Source of the DNA: Salinispora vitiensis
GTDB taxonomy: Bacteria > Actinomycetota > Actinomycetes > Mycobacteriales > Micromonosporaceae
NCBI RefSeq assembly: GCF_000378825.1
Contig: NZ_KB900388.1
Location: forward strand, 1,673,947-1,737,946
DNA: 64,000 nt
Direction of reading: 5' to 3'
In this document: one piece after another, positions 23,811 to 32,091 of the stretch
Layout of the letters: each line of letters starts with the position of its first letter
Position numbering within the stretch: the first letter of the stretch is position 1
Notes under the pieces: model-generated
Seen by the model: the letters and a program-made list of their open reading frames with translations, nothing else
Databases searched by the model: none
Told to the model about the DNA's origin: nothing
Position numbers and translations under genes: made by a program

Positions 23811-24548
23811 ATGCCGGGGGGCAGGCTCACGCAGCAGGACCGCCAGCAGATCGCCGCCGGTTTGGCCGACGGCCTCACCTACGCGGAGATCGCCCGGCGT
23901 CTCGACCGGCCGACCTCGACCATCACCCGGGAGGTCATGCGTAACGGCGGCGCGACGGCCTACCGAGGCGACCTCGCCCACCACGCCACCGAGCGTCGCG
24001 CGCGCCGACGCCGGACGGCCGCACCGATTCGCCCGGGCACACCGCCGGCAGCGCACGGGCGCGACACCGAGGCGGTACGGGAGTACGAGGAGACCTTCGC
24101 CGGCGTGTTCATAGCGTCCGGGCTGCCGACGATGACCGCGCGGACGCTGGCCTGCCTCTTCACCACCGATGCCGGCAGCCTCACCGCCGCCGAGATCGCC
24201 GGACGGCTGCAGGTCAGCCCAGCTTCGGTCTCCAAGGCAATCGCGTTCCTGGAGAGCCAGGGGCTGGTCCGGCGGGAGCGCGACGAGCGGCGGCGGGAAC
24301 GCTACGTGGTCGACAACGACGTGATGTACGAGTCCACGATGGCCAGCGCGAGGGCCACCGCCCACCTGGGCCAGATCGCCCGGCAGGGGGCGAGCATCCT
24401 GGGCCCGGGCAGCCCGGCCGCCGTCCGGCTGGAGAACATCGCCCGCTTCGTCGACTTCGTCTCGGAGAGCATCACCCGCGCCGCCGAACAGGCACGCGAG
24501 ATCTTGCACACCAAGATCGAGGCCGCTCCGTCGGAAGAGACGCGCTGA
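23811..24548 (+). CDS. GbsR/MarR-type regulator with N-terminal HTH_38 domain
   Basis: About 245 residues from ATG 23811 (AAGGGGG five bases upstream); GTG 23769 is an alternative. Residues about 5-50 (RLTQQDRQQIAAGLADGLTYAEIARRLDRPTSTITREVMRNGG) are an HTH_38 domain, otherwise known from IS30 transposases. A basic linker (ERRARRRRTAAP) follows. The C-terminal domain is a MarR/GbsR winged helix: AGSLTAAEIAGRLQVSPASVSKAIAFLESQGLVRRERDERRRERYVV, then a helical tail. There is no transposase catalytic domain, so this is a regulator. Two DNA-binding domains in one chain fit the multiple boxes in the divergent promoter. Confidence 0.85.
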   Translation: MPGGRLTQQDRQQIAAGLADGLTYAEIARRLDRPTSTITREVMRNGGATAYRGDLAHHATERRARRRRTAAPIRPGTPPAAHGRDTEAVREYEETFAGVFIASGLPTMTARTLACLFTTDAGSLTAAEIAGRLQVSPASVSKAIAFLESQGLVRRERDERRRERYVVDNDVMYESTMASARATAHLGQIARQGASILGPGSPAAVRLENIARFVDFVSESITRAAEQAREILHTKIEAAPSEETR

Positions 24549-24616
24549 GCCACCCGCACGGCTACACCCACGCCAGGAACCGGCGATACAGGAGGCCCGA
24601 ATCCGCGCCAGCGCGG

Positions 24617-24787
24617 TCACCGCAGCGCCCCGATCACGATGGCGGCGACGACGATCACCACGATCAGGATCGCCACCGCCTTCTGCCTGGTCGTCGGTGG
24701 CAGGGTGGGCACCGTTGGGGCGGCTCGCCGTACTCGATCACCATCGGGCAACGGCGGCGCCCCGTGCGGATCATGGTTGGCCCGCAC
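24617..24787 (-). CDS. small single-span membrane protein
   Basis: 56 residues from GTG 24787. An Asp/Pro-rich N-terminus (VRANHDPHGAPPLPDGDRVRRAAPTVPTLPPTT) leads to RQKAVAILIVVIVVAAIVIGALR, a clear C-terminal transmembrane helix after a basic stop-transfer flank. The start is weakly supported, and an overlapping frame has a better ATG but no protein-like sequence. It converges on the MarR-type gene. Function unknown. Confidence 0.45.
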   Translation of the reverse strand: MRANHDPHGAPPLPDGDRVRRAAPTVPTLPPTTRQKAVAILIVVIVVAAIVIGALR

Positions 24788-25024
24788 CTCGGCAGCTTGT
24801 TGTCGTCGGCCATCACAGCCTCCGTAGCCCCGCCAGCACGGCCGCAAGCACGTCGTCGACCAGACGCACACAGCCGACACCAGCGCAGCCGACACCTCTG
24901 CCGGCGAGTAGCCGCTGCTCCGAATTGACTCTGGTCACGACCGCGAGCTGATCGCCACTGATCGAGTCAGGCGGCGCGGTTCGGCGGGCGCGCTGCGGCA
25001 GTCGGTCGAGGAATTGACTCGCTC

Positions 25025-25437
25025 CTGGCGGAGTTCCTCACCCGTCAACCTGGGCGGCGCGGCGTGCTGCTCGACGTGCCCGCCACCGCGGATCGGGCAC
25101 TGGCCAACCTGGAGAAGGCGGGCGTCGCCGACTAGGCGGAGAGGTCGTCGCGGGCGGCTTCTTCGCGGAGCGGCCTGTCGGCGGAACGTTGTACGTGTTG
25201 TGCCATGTGCTGCACGACTGGAGTGACGACCAGGCGGTGGCGATCCTGCGGGCGGGCCGACGTGCACTGGCGGGCGGGGCCGAACTGGCAGTGCTCGACC
25301 TCACCGCACCCGCACCCGCACCCGGTGAGACCGGACGCGCGGCTCGGGCTGCGGCTTCGATGGATCTCTACATGATGTCGCTGTTCGGTGGGTCTGGCGG
25401 AAGGGAGCGGACTGTCGAGCACGTGGAGCGGGGTTGA
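25025..25437 (+). pseudogene. remnant of a SAM-dependent O-methyltransferase
   Basis: Two reading frames carry consecutive parts of a polyketide-type O-methyltransferase. Frame one (25025-25135) reads LAEFLTRQPGRRGVLLDVPATADRALANLEKAGVAD and stops. Frame two (25138-25437) continues GGEVVAGGFFAERPVGGTLYVLCHVLHDWSDD, then AVAILRAGRRALAGG and SMDLYMMSLFGG. The LHDW-DD block and the DLYMM...GG block are family hallmarks, but the N-terminal dimerisation half and C-terminus are missing. With a stop and a frame change in the middle it cannot be functional. It marks the left side of a decayed secondary-metabolism island. Confidence 0.75.
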
Positions 25438-25440
25438 TAA

Positions 25441-25460
25441 GTAAATGCACGTTCATTTAC
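25441..25460. promoter_or_regulatory. TetR operator before the MFS exporter
   Basis: GTAAATGCACGTTCATTTAC is a 20-base palindrome with two symmetric mismatch pairs. A related site lies before the tetR gene at 27188-27207 (14 of 20 identical). TTGATA at 25434-25439 may be the -35 box, which would put the operator in the promoter spacer. Confidence 0.75.
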
Positions 25461-25502
25461 CCTCGGTAGGGACTGCGACGCACCCCATGGAGTAGACCGA
25501 AC

Positions 25503-27188
25503 GTGACCGAACTGAACCAGAAGCCAGAGGCGACAAGCCAGCCACCTTTCGCTGCCATCGCAACGTTGTGCCTGGTCCAGATGCTGCTGATCCTCGATAT
25601 GACGGTGCTCGGCGTCGCAGTGCCCGTCATCCAGGTGGACCTGAAGATAGACGCTGCGGACACGCAGTGGGTGGCCAGCGCCTACATGCTGACATTCGGC
25701 AGTCTGCTCGCCCTGTCCGGGCGACTCGGCGACCTGTTCGGACCGCGGCGGTTGCTGCTGGTCGGCCTCGGGGTGTTCGTGGCCGCGTCGGTGTGGTGCG
25801 GCTTTGCGACGAGCGGTACCGAGTTGTTCGCGGCCAGGGCTGTTCAGGGCGTGGGCGCGGCGATGGTCTCCCCCACCGCCCTGGCCCTGCTCAACCTCGT
25901 CAGCACCACCGGCTCCGGGCGCAACCGGGCGGTCGCGTGGTGGAGCTTCACCGGTCTCGCGGGGGCGGCGCTCGGCCAGGTCGTGGGCGGACTCGTGACC
26001 GATGCATTCGGGTGGCGCTGGATCTTCTTACTCAACCTGCCGATCGGGCTCGTGGCCGGACTCGCCGTGGCATCGCTTTTGCCGCGCACCCGGCCGGAGC
26101 AGCGGGTGTCGCCGGACGTGCTCGGTGCGCTCACGCTCACCGGCTGGCTCGGGATGCTCGTGTTCACGCTGACGAGGGTCGAGCACGGGTCAAGCGCCCT
26201 GGTGATGACGATGAGCGCGGCCGCGACGGTGGTGTTGCTGGCAGCCTTCGTGGCCGTGGAGCGCAGGCACAGCGACCCGCTCGTGCCGTTGGCGGTATTC
26301 GCCGAACCTGGGGTTCGGGCGGGCAACGTGATCAACCTGCTGTCCACCGCCGCCAACCTCGGCGTCATGTTCTACGTGACCTTCTACATGATGCGTGTGC
26401 TCGGCTACTCAGCCACGGACGCCGGCCTGGCCTACCTGCCGATCACGCTGGTGATGGCGGTGATCGCGACCAGGGTGGCGTGGTTGATGGAGAAGGTGGG
26501 TACGCGAGCACTGCTTCTGATGGGCACAGCAGGTGGCGCGGCCGGTTCGCTGTGGTTCGTGTTCGCGCCCAGCGACGGGTCCTACCTGGCGTGGATCTTC
26601 CCACCCCTGCTGCTGATCGGCGTCGGCGCGGCGTTCATCGAGGCTCCCGCGATCATCGTGGCGACGCGCGGGCTGCCGGAACGAAAGCAGGGCCTCGCGG
26701 CCGGCCTGATCAATACCTCCGAACAGGTGGGCCCGGTGCTGGGTCTCACGGTGGCGGTCACCATGGCAGCGGCGATCGTTCCGGTGACCGCCGACGACAC
26801 ACCCGTGCGGCTGCTCGACCACTACCATGTCGCCTTCGTCGCCGCGGTGCTCATGTACGTGCTGGCAGGCCTTGCCACGTTCCTCGTACCGCGGCGCAGC
26901 TACATCGGATCGGCTCAAGGTGGCCGAAGCGGCGGTGACGTTGCGCGGCAAGGACCTCGGGGCCCACGTGAACCCGGTGCTCGCCGAGGAGGAGATCCAG
27001 GCCCATCTGTCGGCATCGTTGCCCAGGCAGTTCGTGCCGTGGTTTCTCGTGTTCCTCGACCACTTGCCACACGCAGTCAACGGCAAGATCGATCGCAACG
27101 AGCTGCCCGCCCACGTCACCGCGGCGAGCCGGAGCAGCACTCCGCCGCGCACCGAGGGAGGTCAGATGATCACGCGACGCGGCGTTAG
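25503..27188 (+). CDS. drug-efflux MFS transporter (DHA2, 14 helices) with aberrant C-terminus
   Basis: 561 residues from GTG 25503. The first 470 form a typical EmrB/QacA-type proton antiporter: LLILDMTVLGVAVPVIQVDL with the DHA2 motif D1, LALSGRLGDLFGPRRLLL (motif A), and 14 hydrophobic segments ending VAFVAAVLMYVLAGLATFLVPRR. The final 90 residues are Gly/Arg/Gln-rich and hydrophilic. They are read out of frame over a remnant of another gene (26920-27165), so the original 3' end has been lost. The pump may still work, since all helices are kept. It is controlled by the TetR operator upstream. Export of an antibiotic is inferred from neighbours. Confidence 0.88.
   Translation: MTELNQKPEATSQPPFAAIATLCLVQMLLILDMTVLGVAVPVIQVDLKIDAADTQWVASAYMLTFGSLLALSGRLGDLFGPRRLLLVGLGVFVAASVWCGFATSGTELFAARAVQGVGAAMVSPTALALLNLVSTTGSGRNRAVAWWSFTGLAGAALGQVVGGLVTDAFGWRWIFLLNLPIGLVAGLAVASLLPRTRPEQRVSPDVLGALTLTGWLGMLVFTLTRVEHGSSALVMTMSAAATVVLLAAFVAVERRHSDPLVPLAVFAEPGVRAGNVINLLSTAANLGVMFYVTFYMMRVLGYSATDAGLAYLPITLVMAVIATRVAWLMEKVGTRALLLMGTAGGAAGSLWFVFAPSDGSYLAWIFPPLLLIGVGAAFIEAPAIIVATRGLPERKQGLAAGLINTSEQVGPVLGLTVAVTMAAAIVPVTADDTPVRLLDHYHVAFVAAVLMYVLAGLATFLVPRRSYIGSAQGGRSGGDVARQGPRGPREPGARRGGDPGPSVGIVAQAVRAVVSRVPRPLATRSQRQDRSQRAARPRHRGEPEQHSAAHRGRSDDHATRR
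26920..27165 (+). pseudogene. remnant of an adenylation/acyl-ligase C-terminal domain
   Basis: Frame +1 relative to the MFS tail reads KVAEAAVTLRGKDLG, EEEIQAHLSASLPRQFVPWF and LVFLDHLPHAVNGKIDRNELP. The NGKIDR block is motif A10 of NRPS adenylation and acyl-CoA ligase domains, with the catalytic Lys. PRQFVPWFLVFLDHLP is the preceding strand. Only about 80 residues remain and no start or upstream A1-A9 motifs are found, so a deletion joined the MFS gene to the last part of a ligase gene. Confidence 0.72.
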
Positions 27189-27207
27189 TAAACGCCAATT
27201 CACTTAT
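27188..27207. promoter_or_regulatory. second TetR operator, before tetR
   Basis: GTAAACGCCAATTCACTTAT matches the site at 25441-25460 in 14 of 20 positions, including both GTAAA and TTCA-TTA ends. A -10-like TACTAT follows at 27212-27217, seven bases before the tetR ATG, so the site would sit on the promoter and the message would be leaderless. Confidence 0.65.
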
Positions 27208-27224
27208 CGGGTACTATCCGTGCC

Positions 27225-27815
27225 ATGAGCCCGCGACCGATGTCCGTCACCAACGAGCAGATCTTCGTCAGCGCGTCCCGCACGCTGGCCCGCATCGGCC
27301 CGCTCCGCGTCACGCTCAACGACGTGGCATCCGACCTCGGAATCTCGGCGGCCACGCTGGTCAAGCGGTTCGGGTCCAAGCACAACCTGCTGGTCGCGAT
27401 CAACGAGTACGAGGCGTCCAAGGTCGACGAGTTCTTCACCGAGATCGTCGCCAAGTACGAGTCGCCGCTCGAAGCCCTCTACGCATTCATCGCGGCGCTC
27501 AGCAGCGACGTGGACAGCCCCGCGGAGATGGCCAACCACGTGGCGTTCCTGCACCTAGACCTCAGCGACGACGCACTGCACTACCACGCCGTGAGGTTCG
27601 CCCAATCGATGCGCACGGGCATCGCATCGCTGCTGAAGCGGGCCGTTGAGCAGGGTGAGCTCGTTGAGTGCGATGTGGACGGTCTTGCCAGGGCGGTGCA
27701 GACGACGTACAACGGCGCACTGATCATGTGGGCGATCCTCGGTGACGGCGAGCTCTCGGAGTGGGTGCGGCGCGATGTCGCGTTCCTGCTCAACCCTTTC
27801 TTGGTAGCGAAGTGA
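27225..27815 (+). CDS. TetR-family repressor of the efflux/resistance operon
   Basis: 196 residues from ATG 27225. The DNA-binding part reads SVTNEQIFVSASRTLARIGPLRVTLNDVASDLGISAATLVKRFGSKHNLLVAI, a variant TetR helix-turn-helix with ATLVKRFGSKHNL where YYHFPSKDAL is usual. A helical ligand-binding half follows. Its stop overlaps the GTG of the UvrA-like gene by four bases, so regulator and resistance ATPase are translationally coupled. Matching operators before this gene and before the MFS exporter support control of both in response to an effector drug. Confidence 0.9.
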   Translation: MSPRPMSVTNEQIFVSASRTLARIGPLRVTLNDVASDLGISAATLVKRFGSKHNLLVAINEYEASKVDEFFTEIVAKYESPLEALYAFIAALSSDVDSPAEMANHVAFLHLDLSDDALHYHAVRFAQSMRTGIASLLKRAVEQGELVECDVDGLARAVQTTYNGALIMWAILGDGELSEWVRRDVAFLLNPFLVAK

Positions 27816-30226
27816 ACAGAGCGAACGACGTGCGGCGTCACGACGACCACGGCTGGATCGAAGTCACCGGTGCCCGGACCCACAACCTGCGCGACATCAG
27901 CGTGCGAATCCCGCGCGGAAAGTTGGTGGCGTTCACCGGCGTCAGCGGCAGCGGGAAGACCTCGCTGGCGGTCGACACAGTGCACGCCGAGGCACAACTG
28001 CGCTACCTCGAGGGCATCTCGCCGTTCGTGCGGCGCTACCTCGGCCAGCGCGACCGGCCCGAGGTCGACCGCATCACCGGCCTCGGCGCGACGCTCGCGG
28101 TGGACCAGCGCCGACTCAACAACAATCCTCGTTCCACCATGGCCACCGTCACCGGCATGGAGGCGTACCTGGGCCTGATCTACTCACGCCTGCCCGCGCT
28201 CCGCACCGGCGCCGAGCTCGCGACGACCAGCTTCGACAGGTTCAGCCCCGAGGGAGCCTGCCCGGGGTGCCACGGAGCGGGCGGTACCGTGCGCGCCGAC
28301 GCGGAGCGGATCATCGACAATCCTGAACTTCCCCTGTTCTCAGGGGGTTCGCATTGGTTCGCGAAGTGGCGCTCCGGCGAGCACTCGTTCATTCCCGCCC
28401 TCGCCGAGTTGCACCGCGTGGATCTGTCCGTGCCTTGGCGCGACCTGCCAGCGACTTTCCAGCACGCGGTCCTGCACGGCACCGGTGAGCAGGCCATCGA
28501 CGCCAGCGTCACCATTCCGAGCCGGGCCACCGGCACCGAGTGGACCTACAGCAGCAGCCAGCCGATGCGCGGCGCCCTCGCCGAGGTGGAGCGCGTGTTC
28601 GCCAACGCGGGCAGCGAAACGAGCAAGCAGCGCTACCAGCGGTACATGCGCATGACGCCCTGCCAGGAATGCGCTGGCAGTGGGTTCGGCGAGGCGGCCC
28701 GCACCGTCACCGTCGGCGGTCGCACCTATCCGGAACTGATCACACTCACCGGCACCGACCTCATCGACTGGGTGCACCAGGCCGAAGCCGAACTCGGCGA
28801 CCAGGATCGCGCGGTCGGCCTCCCGCTGCTGCGCGAACTGGGCGCCCGCCTGACCGTCCTGCACCGCACCGGCCTGTCCCACCTGCAACTGAGCCGCGAG
28901 GCCTCGACCCTCTCCGGCGGCGAGCTGCAACGCTCACGCCTCGCAGCCCAGCTCAGCACTCCGCTTGAAGGCATCACGTTCGTCCTGGACGAACCCACCT
29001 CCGGCCTGCACCCCGCAGACAAGGCAGATGTCCTCGACATGCTGAAGGCGCTGCGGGACAACGGCAATAGCGTGCTGCTCGTCGAACACGACCCGGAGAT
29101 CGTCAAGGCCTGCGACTGGGTCGTCGACATCGGACCGGGAGCCGGCCGCGACGGTGGTCACCTCCTCATCTCCGCACCACCGGCCGAAGCGGCCCACCAC
29201 GAGACCTCACCGACCGCGGCCTACCTCTCCGGCCGCAAACAACGCGTCGAACGCAAGACCCGAGACGCCGATCCAGCCCGTTGGCTCACCGTCCGCGACA
29301 TCAGCAACCACAACGTCGACGTCGCGGAAGTACGGGTGCCCCAGGGCAGACTCACCTGCCTGACAGGCCCGAGCGGCAGCGGCAAGAGCAGCCTGCTGCA
29401 CGCGTTCGCCTCCGCCGTCGAAGCCGACGACACAGCACCCGTCGCCTGGGTGGCCGTCGTCGACCAGGACCCCATCGGCCGCACCCCGAGGTCGAACCCC
29501 GCCACCTACAGCAAGGCCTTCGACGCGATCCGCACCTTGTTCGCCTCCACAGACCACGCCCGCAAAGCCGAGCTGAATGCTTCCACATTCTCCTTCAACA
29601 CCGCCGGTGGCCGCTGCGTGGACTGCTCCGGCCACGGCCGCAAACTCGTCGACATGCACTTCCTGCCAGACGTCTGGGTCACCTGCACCACCTGCGCGGG
29701 CCGCCGCTTCACCCAGCAGGTCCTGGACGTCGAGTACCAAGGCCTCTCCATCGACGCGGTACTCGACCTGACCGTCGACGAAGCCGCGGAGTTCTTCACC
29801 GACCCCGACTCCCTGGTCGCCACACTCCACGCCCTGCGCCAGGTGGACCTCGGCTACGTCACCCTCGGCCAGAGCGCGACCGACCTCTCCGGCGGCGAAG
29901 CACAGCGCCTCAAACTAGCTACCACGATCCAACGAGGCAACCGGGGCCACAAACGCGGCCTGGTCGTCCTGGACGAGCCGGTGACGGGCCTACACCCCGC
30001 CGATGTCCAGCGCCTCGTCGAAGCCCTCGACGTCCTCATCGACGCCGGCAACACCGTGGTTGTGGCGGAGCACGACCTCCACCTCGCTGCACGCGCCGAT
30101 TGGATCATCGACCTGGGCCCGGGAGCCGGCCCTGCCGGTGGCCGAGTGGTCGCCACCGGCACACCAGCAGACCTGGTCACTGCCGACACCAAGACAGCAC
30201 ACTACCTCCAGCACGTCCTGAGCTGA
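27812..30226 (+). CDS. UvrA-like ABC ATPase (DrrC-type self-resistance protein)
   Basis: 804 residues from GTG 27812, shorter than housekeeping UvrA (about 950). Two ABC cassettes are present: Walker A GVSGSGKTS (43-51) and GPSGSGKSS (about 518-526), signatures STLSGGELQRSRLA and TDLSGGEAQRLKLA, and Walker B VLDEPTSGLHP and VLDEPVTGLHP. CPGCHGAGG, CQECAGSG and CVDCSGHGRKL with CTTCAGRRF are the zinc modules. Related short UvrA paralogues such as DrrC remove intercalating antibiotics from DNA. The tie to a TetR and an MFS pump supports self-resistance or acquired drug resistance rather than general repair. A diverged UvrA paralogue in repair remains possible. Confidence 0.9.
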   Translation: MNRANDVRRHDDHGWIEVTGARTHNLRDISVRIPRGKLVAFTGVSGSGKTSLAVDTVHAEAQLRYLEGISPFVRRYLGQRDRPEVDRITGLGATLAVDQRRLNNNPRSTMATVTGMEAYLGLIYSRLPALRTGAELATTSFDRFSPEGACPGCHGAGGTVRADAERIIDNPELPLFSGGSHWFAKWRSGEHSFIPALAELHRVDLSVPWRDLPATFQHAVLHGTGEQAIDASVTIPSRATGTEWTYSSSQPMRGALAEVERVFANAGSETSKQRYQRYMRMTPCQECAGSGFGEAARTVTVGGRTYPELITLTGTDLIDWVHQAEAELGDQDRAVGLPLLRELGARLTVLHRTGLSHLQLSREASTLSGGELQRSRLAAQLSTPLEGITFVLDEPTSGLHPADKADVLDMLKALRDNGNSVLLVEHDPEIVKACDWVVDIGPGAGRDGGHLLISAPPAEAAHHETSPTAAYLSGRKQRVERKTRDADPARWLTVRDISNHNVDVAEVRVPQGRLTCLTGPSGSGKSSLLHAFASAVEADDTAPVAWVAVVDQDPIGRTPRSNPATYSKAFDAIRTLFASTDHARKAELNASTFSFNTAGGRCVDCSGHGRKLVDMHFLPDVWVTCTTCAGRRFTQQVLDVEYQGLSIDAVLDLTVDEAAEFFTDPDSLVATLHALRQVDLGYVTLGQSATDLSGGEAQRLKLATTIQRGNRGHKRGLVVLDEPVTGLHPADVQRLVEALDVLIDAGNTVVVAEHDLHLAARADWIIDLGPGAGPAGGRVVATGTPADLVTADTKTAHYLQHVLS

Positions 30227-30267
30227 GCAGCCACGATGACCGCGACACTCCTGCCGCCGTGGGGTCG

Positions 30268-30426
30268 GGCCTGGTGACCGAGGTGACCATGGGCCGGGTC
30301 GGGCTGGTGCTGGGGGTGGAGATGTCCCGGCTGGCCCGCACCGGCCGCGACTGGCACCAGTTGATCGAATTGTGCTCGCTGTCCGGTGCACTGCTGGCCG
30401 ACCCCGATGGCGTCTACGACCCCTAA
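30268..30426 (+). pseudogene. fragment of a large serine recombinase
   Basis: 52 residues just after the UvrA-like gene read GLVTEVTMGRVGLVLGVEMS followed by RLARTGRDWHQLIELCSLSG and LLADPDGVYDP, then a stop. This is the SRLAR-DW-LL-LC block of resolvase/invertase catalytic domains found in large transposon recombinases, without the N-terminal catalytic Ser or the C-terminal domains. It indicates past mobile-element activity at the right end of the island. Confidence 0.65.
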
Positions 30427-30450
30427 AAATGATCAAGGAAGCGGCGGATC

Positions 30451-30513
30451 AATGGACCTAACTTCGGTCCGGCGGCATGGCGCCGGTTCGTCACCTACAC
30501 CAAACAGCACTGA
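30451..30513 (+). pseudogene. short C-terminal gene fragment (possibly DUF397)
   Basis: The frame ending at 30513 reads NGPNFGPAAWRRFVTYTKQH and stops. The FGPAAWRRFV pattern resembles the end of DUF397 proteins, but with 20 residues this is only a suggestion. No start or upstream sequence is recognisable. Confidence 0.3.
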
Positions 30514-30526
30514 CCAGCAGCCAAAG

Positions 30527-30563
30527 AGAAGGCCCGGTCTCCCCTGGGGAAACCGGGCCTTCT
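30527..30563. terminator. terminator hairpin
   Basis: AGAAGGCCCGGT pairs perfectly with ACCGGGCCTTCT (12 base pairs, loop 13). It separates the island remnants from the convergent secreted protease gene. Confidence 0.85.
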
Positions 30564-30647
30564 GCCGCATTACCTGTTCTGAGCTGCTGATCGTCGGCTG
30601 CAGCGGTTCACCGGATGGCGTCCGGTGACCCGCCGCAGTCGGTTGGA

Positions 30648-31688
30648 TCAGTAGACGTTGACCCCGTAGACGTTCAGGGCTTCAACGACCGGCTGGAAGA
30701 AGGTCGTGCCACCGAAGAAGCAGTTGCCGCTACCGCCGGAGGTGAGGCCCAGCGCGGTCGAGCCGCTGAACAACGAGCCGCCGCTGTCGCCCCGCTCCGC
30801 GCAGACGTTGGTGCGGATCAGGCCACGAACCGTGCCCTCGGCGTAGTTCACGGTGGCGTTGAGGCCGGTGACCGAGCCGCTGTGCAGACCGGTGGTCCGG
30901 CCGGAACGCTGCACGGACTGGCCGACGAAGGCGTTACCGGCGGAGGTGATGTCCTGGTAGTTGCCGTTGTAGAGGTAGACGTAGCCCGGCTCGTAGCCGC
31001 TGAGGCTCACGATGCCGTAGTCGTTGCCGGGGAAGCTGGACCCGGCGGTGGAGCCGAGGTAGTTGGTCTGCGAGCTGTTGGAGTACCAGTTCGAGATGAC
31101 GTCGGTGCAGTGCCCGGCGGTCAGGAAGTAGTAGTTGTTGCCGCTGCGGACGTTGAAGCCGAGCGAGCACACACCGCCGCCGCCGTAGATCGCCTCGCCT
31201 CCGGTGATCTGGGTGCTGTAGACACCCGCCTCCTGCTCGATGCGCACCGCGCCGCCGCTGCGGGCCACCACGTCCTCGACCTGCGCCAGCTTGGCACCGG
31301 TCACCGTGCTGTCGACGGAGACGACGACCTGGTTGGTCGCGGGGTCCGTCCACCAGGCGGTGCCGGGGATGTTGGCTGAGCGTTCCAGCTCCGCGGTGGC
31401 ACGCTGCAGCTCGGCGGCACCACGCTCGACGATCTTCGGGGTGGCGCCGGCGGTGCTGACCTGCCGGGCGGCAGCAGCGTCGGTCACCGCGACGACGACG
31501 GTGCCGTCGGCCTCGGCGTAGACGCCAGCGGCCCGGTCGCCAAGCTGCTCGGCCAGGTTGGCGGCGGTTTCCGGAGACGCGTCGGGGGCTGCCGCCTGCG
31601 CCGGGCTGCCGACGAGTACTCCGACGACCAGGGTCCCGGCCGCGGCCACCGCAGCGGCACGACGTAACGTAAATCTCGTGGGTCGCAT
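30648..31688 (-). CDS. secreted S1 serine protease, streptogrisin/alpha-lytic type
   Basis: 346 residues. The signal peptide is [20 protein letters not shown] followed by [12 protein letters not shown], with cleavage near 32. A prodomain extends to about residue 160, and the mature enzyme probably starts [18 protein letters not shown]. The catalytic triad is His193 (LTAGHC), Asp223 (FPGNDYGIV) and Ser302 (ERGDSGGS), with cysteine pairs GVCS/GHC and NVC/GNC. There is no lectin domain, unlike the protease at 14920. The ATG has GGAGG seven bases upstream. It is monocistronic, with a terminator on its 3' side. Confidence 0.94.
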   Translation of the reverse strand: MRPTRFTLRRAAAVAAAGTLVVGVLVGSPAQAAAPDASPETAANLAEQLGDRAAGVYAEADGTVVVAVTDAAAARQVSTAGATPKIVERGAAELQRATAELERSANIPGTAWWTDPATNQVVVSVDSTVTGAKLAQVEDVVARSGGAVRIEQEAGVYSTQITGGEAIYGGGGVCSLGFNVRSGNNYYFLTAGHCTDVISNWYSNSSQTNYLGSTAGSSFPGNDYGIVSLSGYEPGYVYLYNGNYQDITSAGNAFVGQSVQRSGRTTGLHSGSVTGLNATVNYAEGTVRGLIRTNVCAERGDSGGSLFSGSTALGLTSGGSGNCFFGGTTFFQPVVEALNVYGVNVY

Positions 31689-32091
31689 GTGACACCTCCG
31701 TTGGGGGTTGGGAGGAAGGGCCCGCGCCGATGGCGGCGGGGCCGGTGGAACACACCCGGGCCGAACGGGGGAAACGGCCAGGGTGTAACGAAGTATTCAC
31801 ATGTTTCGATTGTTTGGCAAGGCGCACGGGGCTTGACTTGCTCGACCTAAAGCTCCTTTTTGTCCGATTGCTAGCTGACGTGTGGCCAAAATCACCACGA
31901 TGCACACCGTTGCACCGACACCCGCTTGTGGCCTGAAAACGGAACTCCACCCCAGTGTGGGTAATAGGTGACAAGAGAGCAGTCACCACCTGGTCGCCCA
32001 ATGCTGGAGCCGTACTAAGTTGGAGGTCGGTCCACCGATTCGCCACCGAAACCCGGTCGACCGCGCTGGTCCCGCGACGGGAGGGAAGTAA
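31689..32091. other. intergenic region between the protease and DUF3159 genes
   Basis: 403 bases without a gene, noticeably AT-richer than its surroundings. It must hold the two divergent promoters. I see no convincing gene, repeat or operator, only CACATGTTTCGATTG and a TTGACT at about 31853 as possible promoter parts. Confidence 0.5.

Noticed and set aside
23811-24548. IS30-type transposase, suggested by the HTH_38 domain
   Set aside because: No DDE catalytic core, no terminal inverted repeats, and a complete MarR domain at the C-terminus. It is a regulator.
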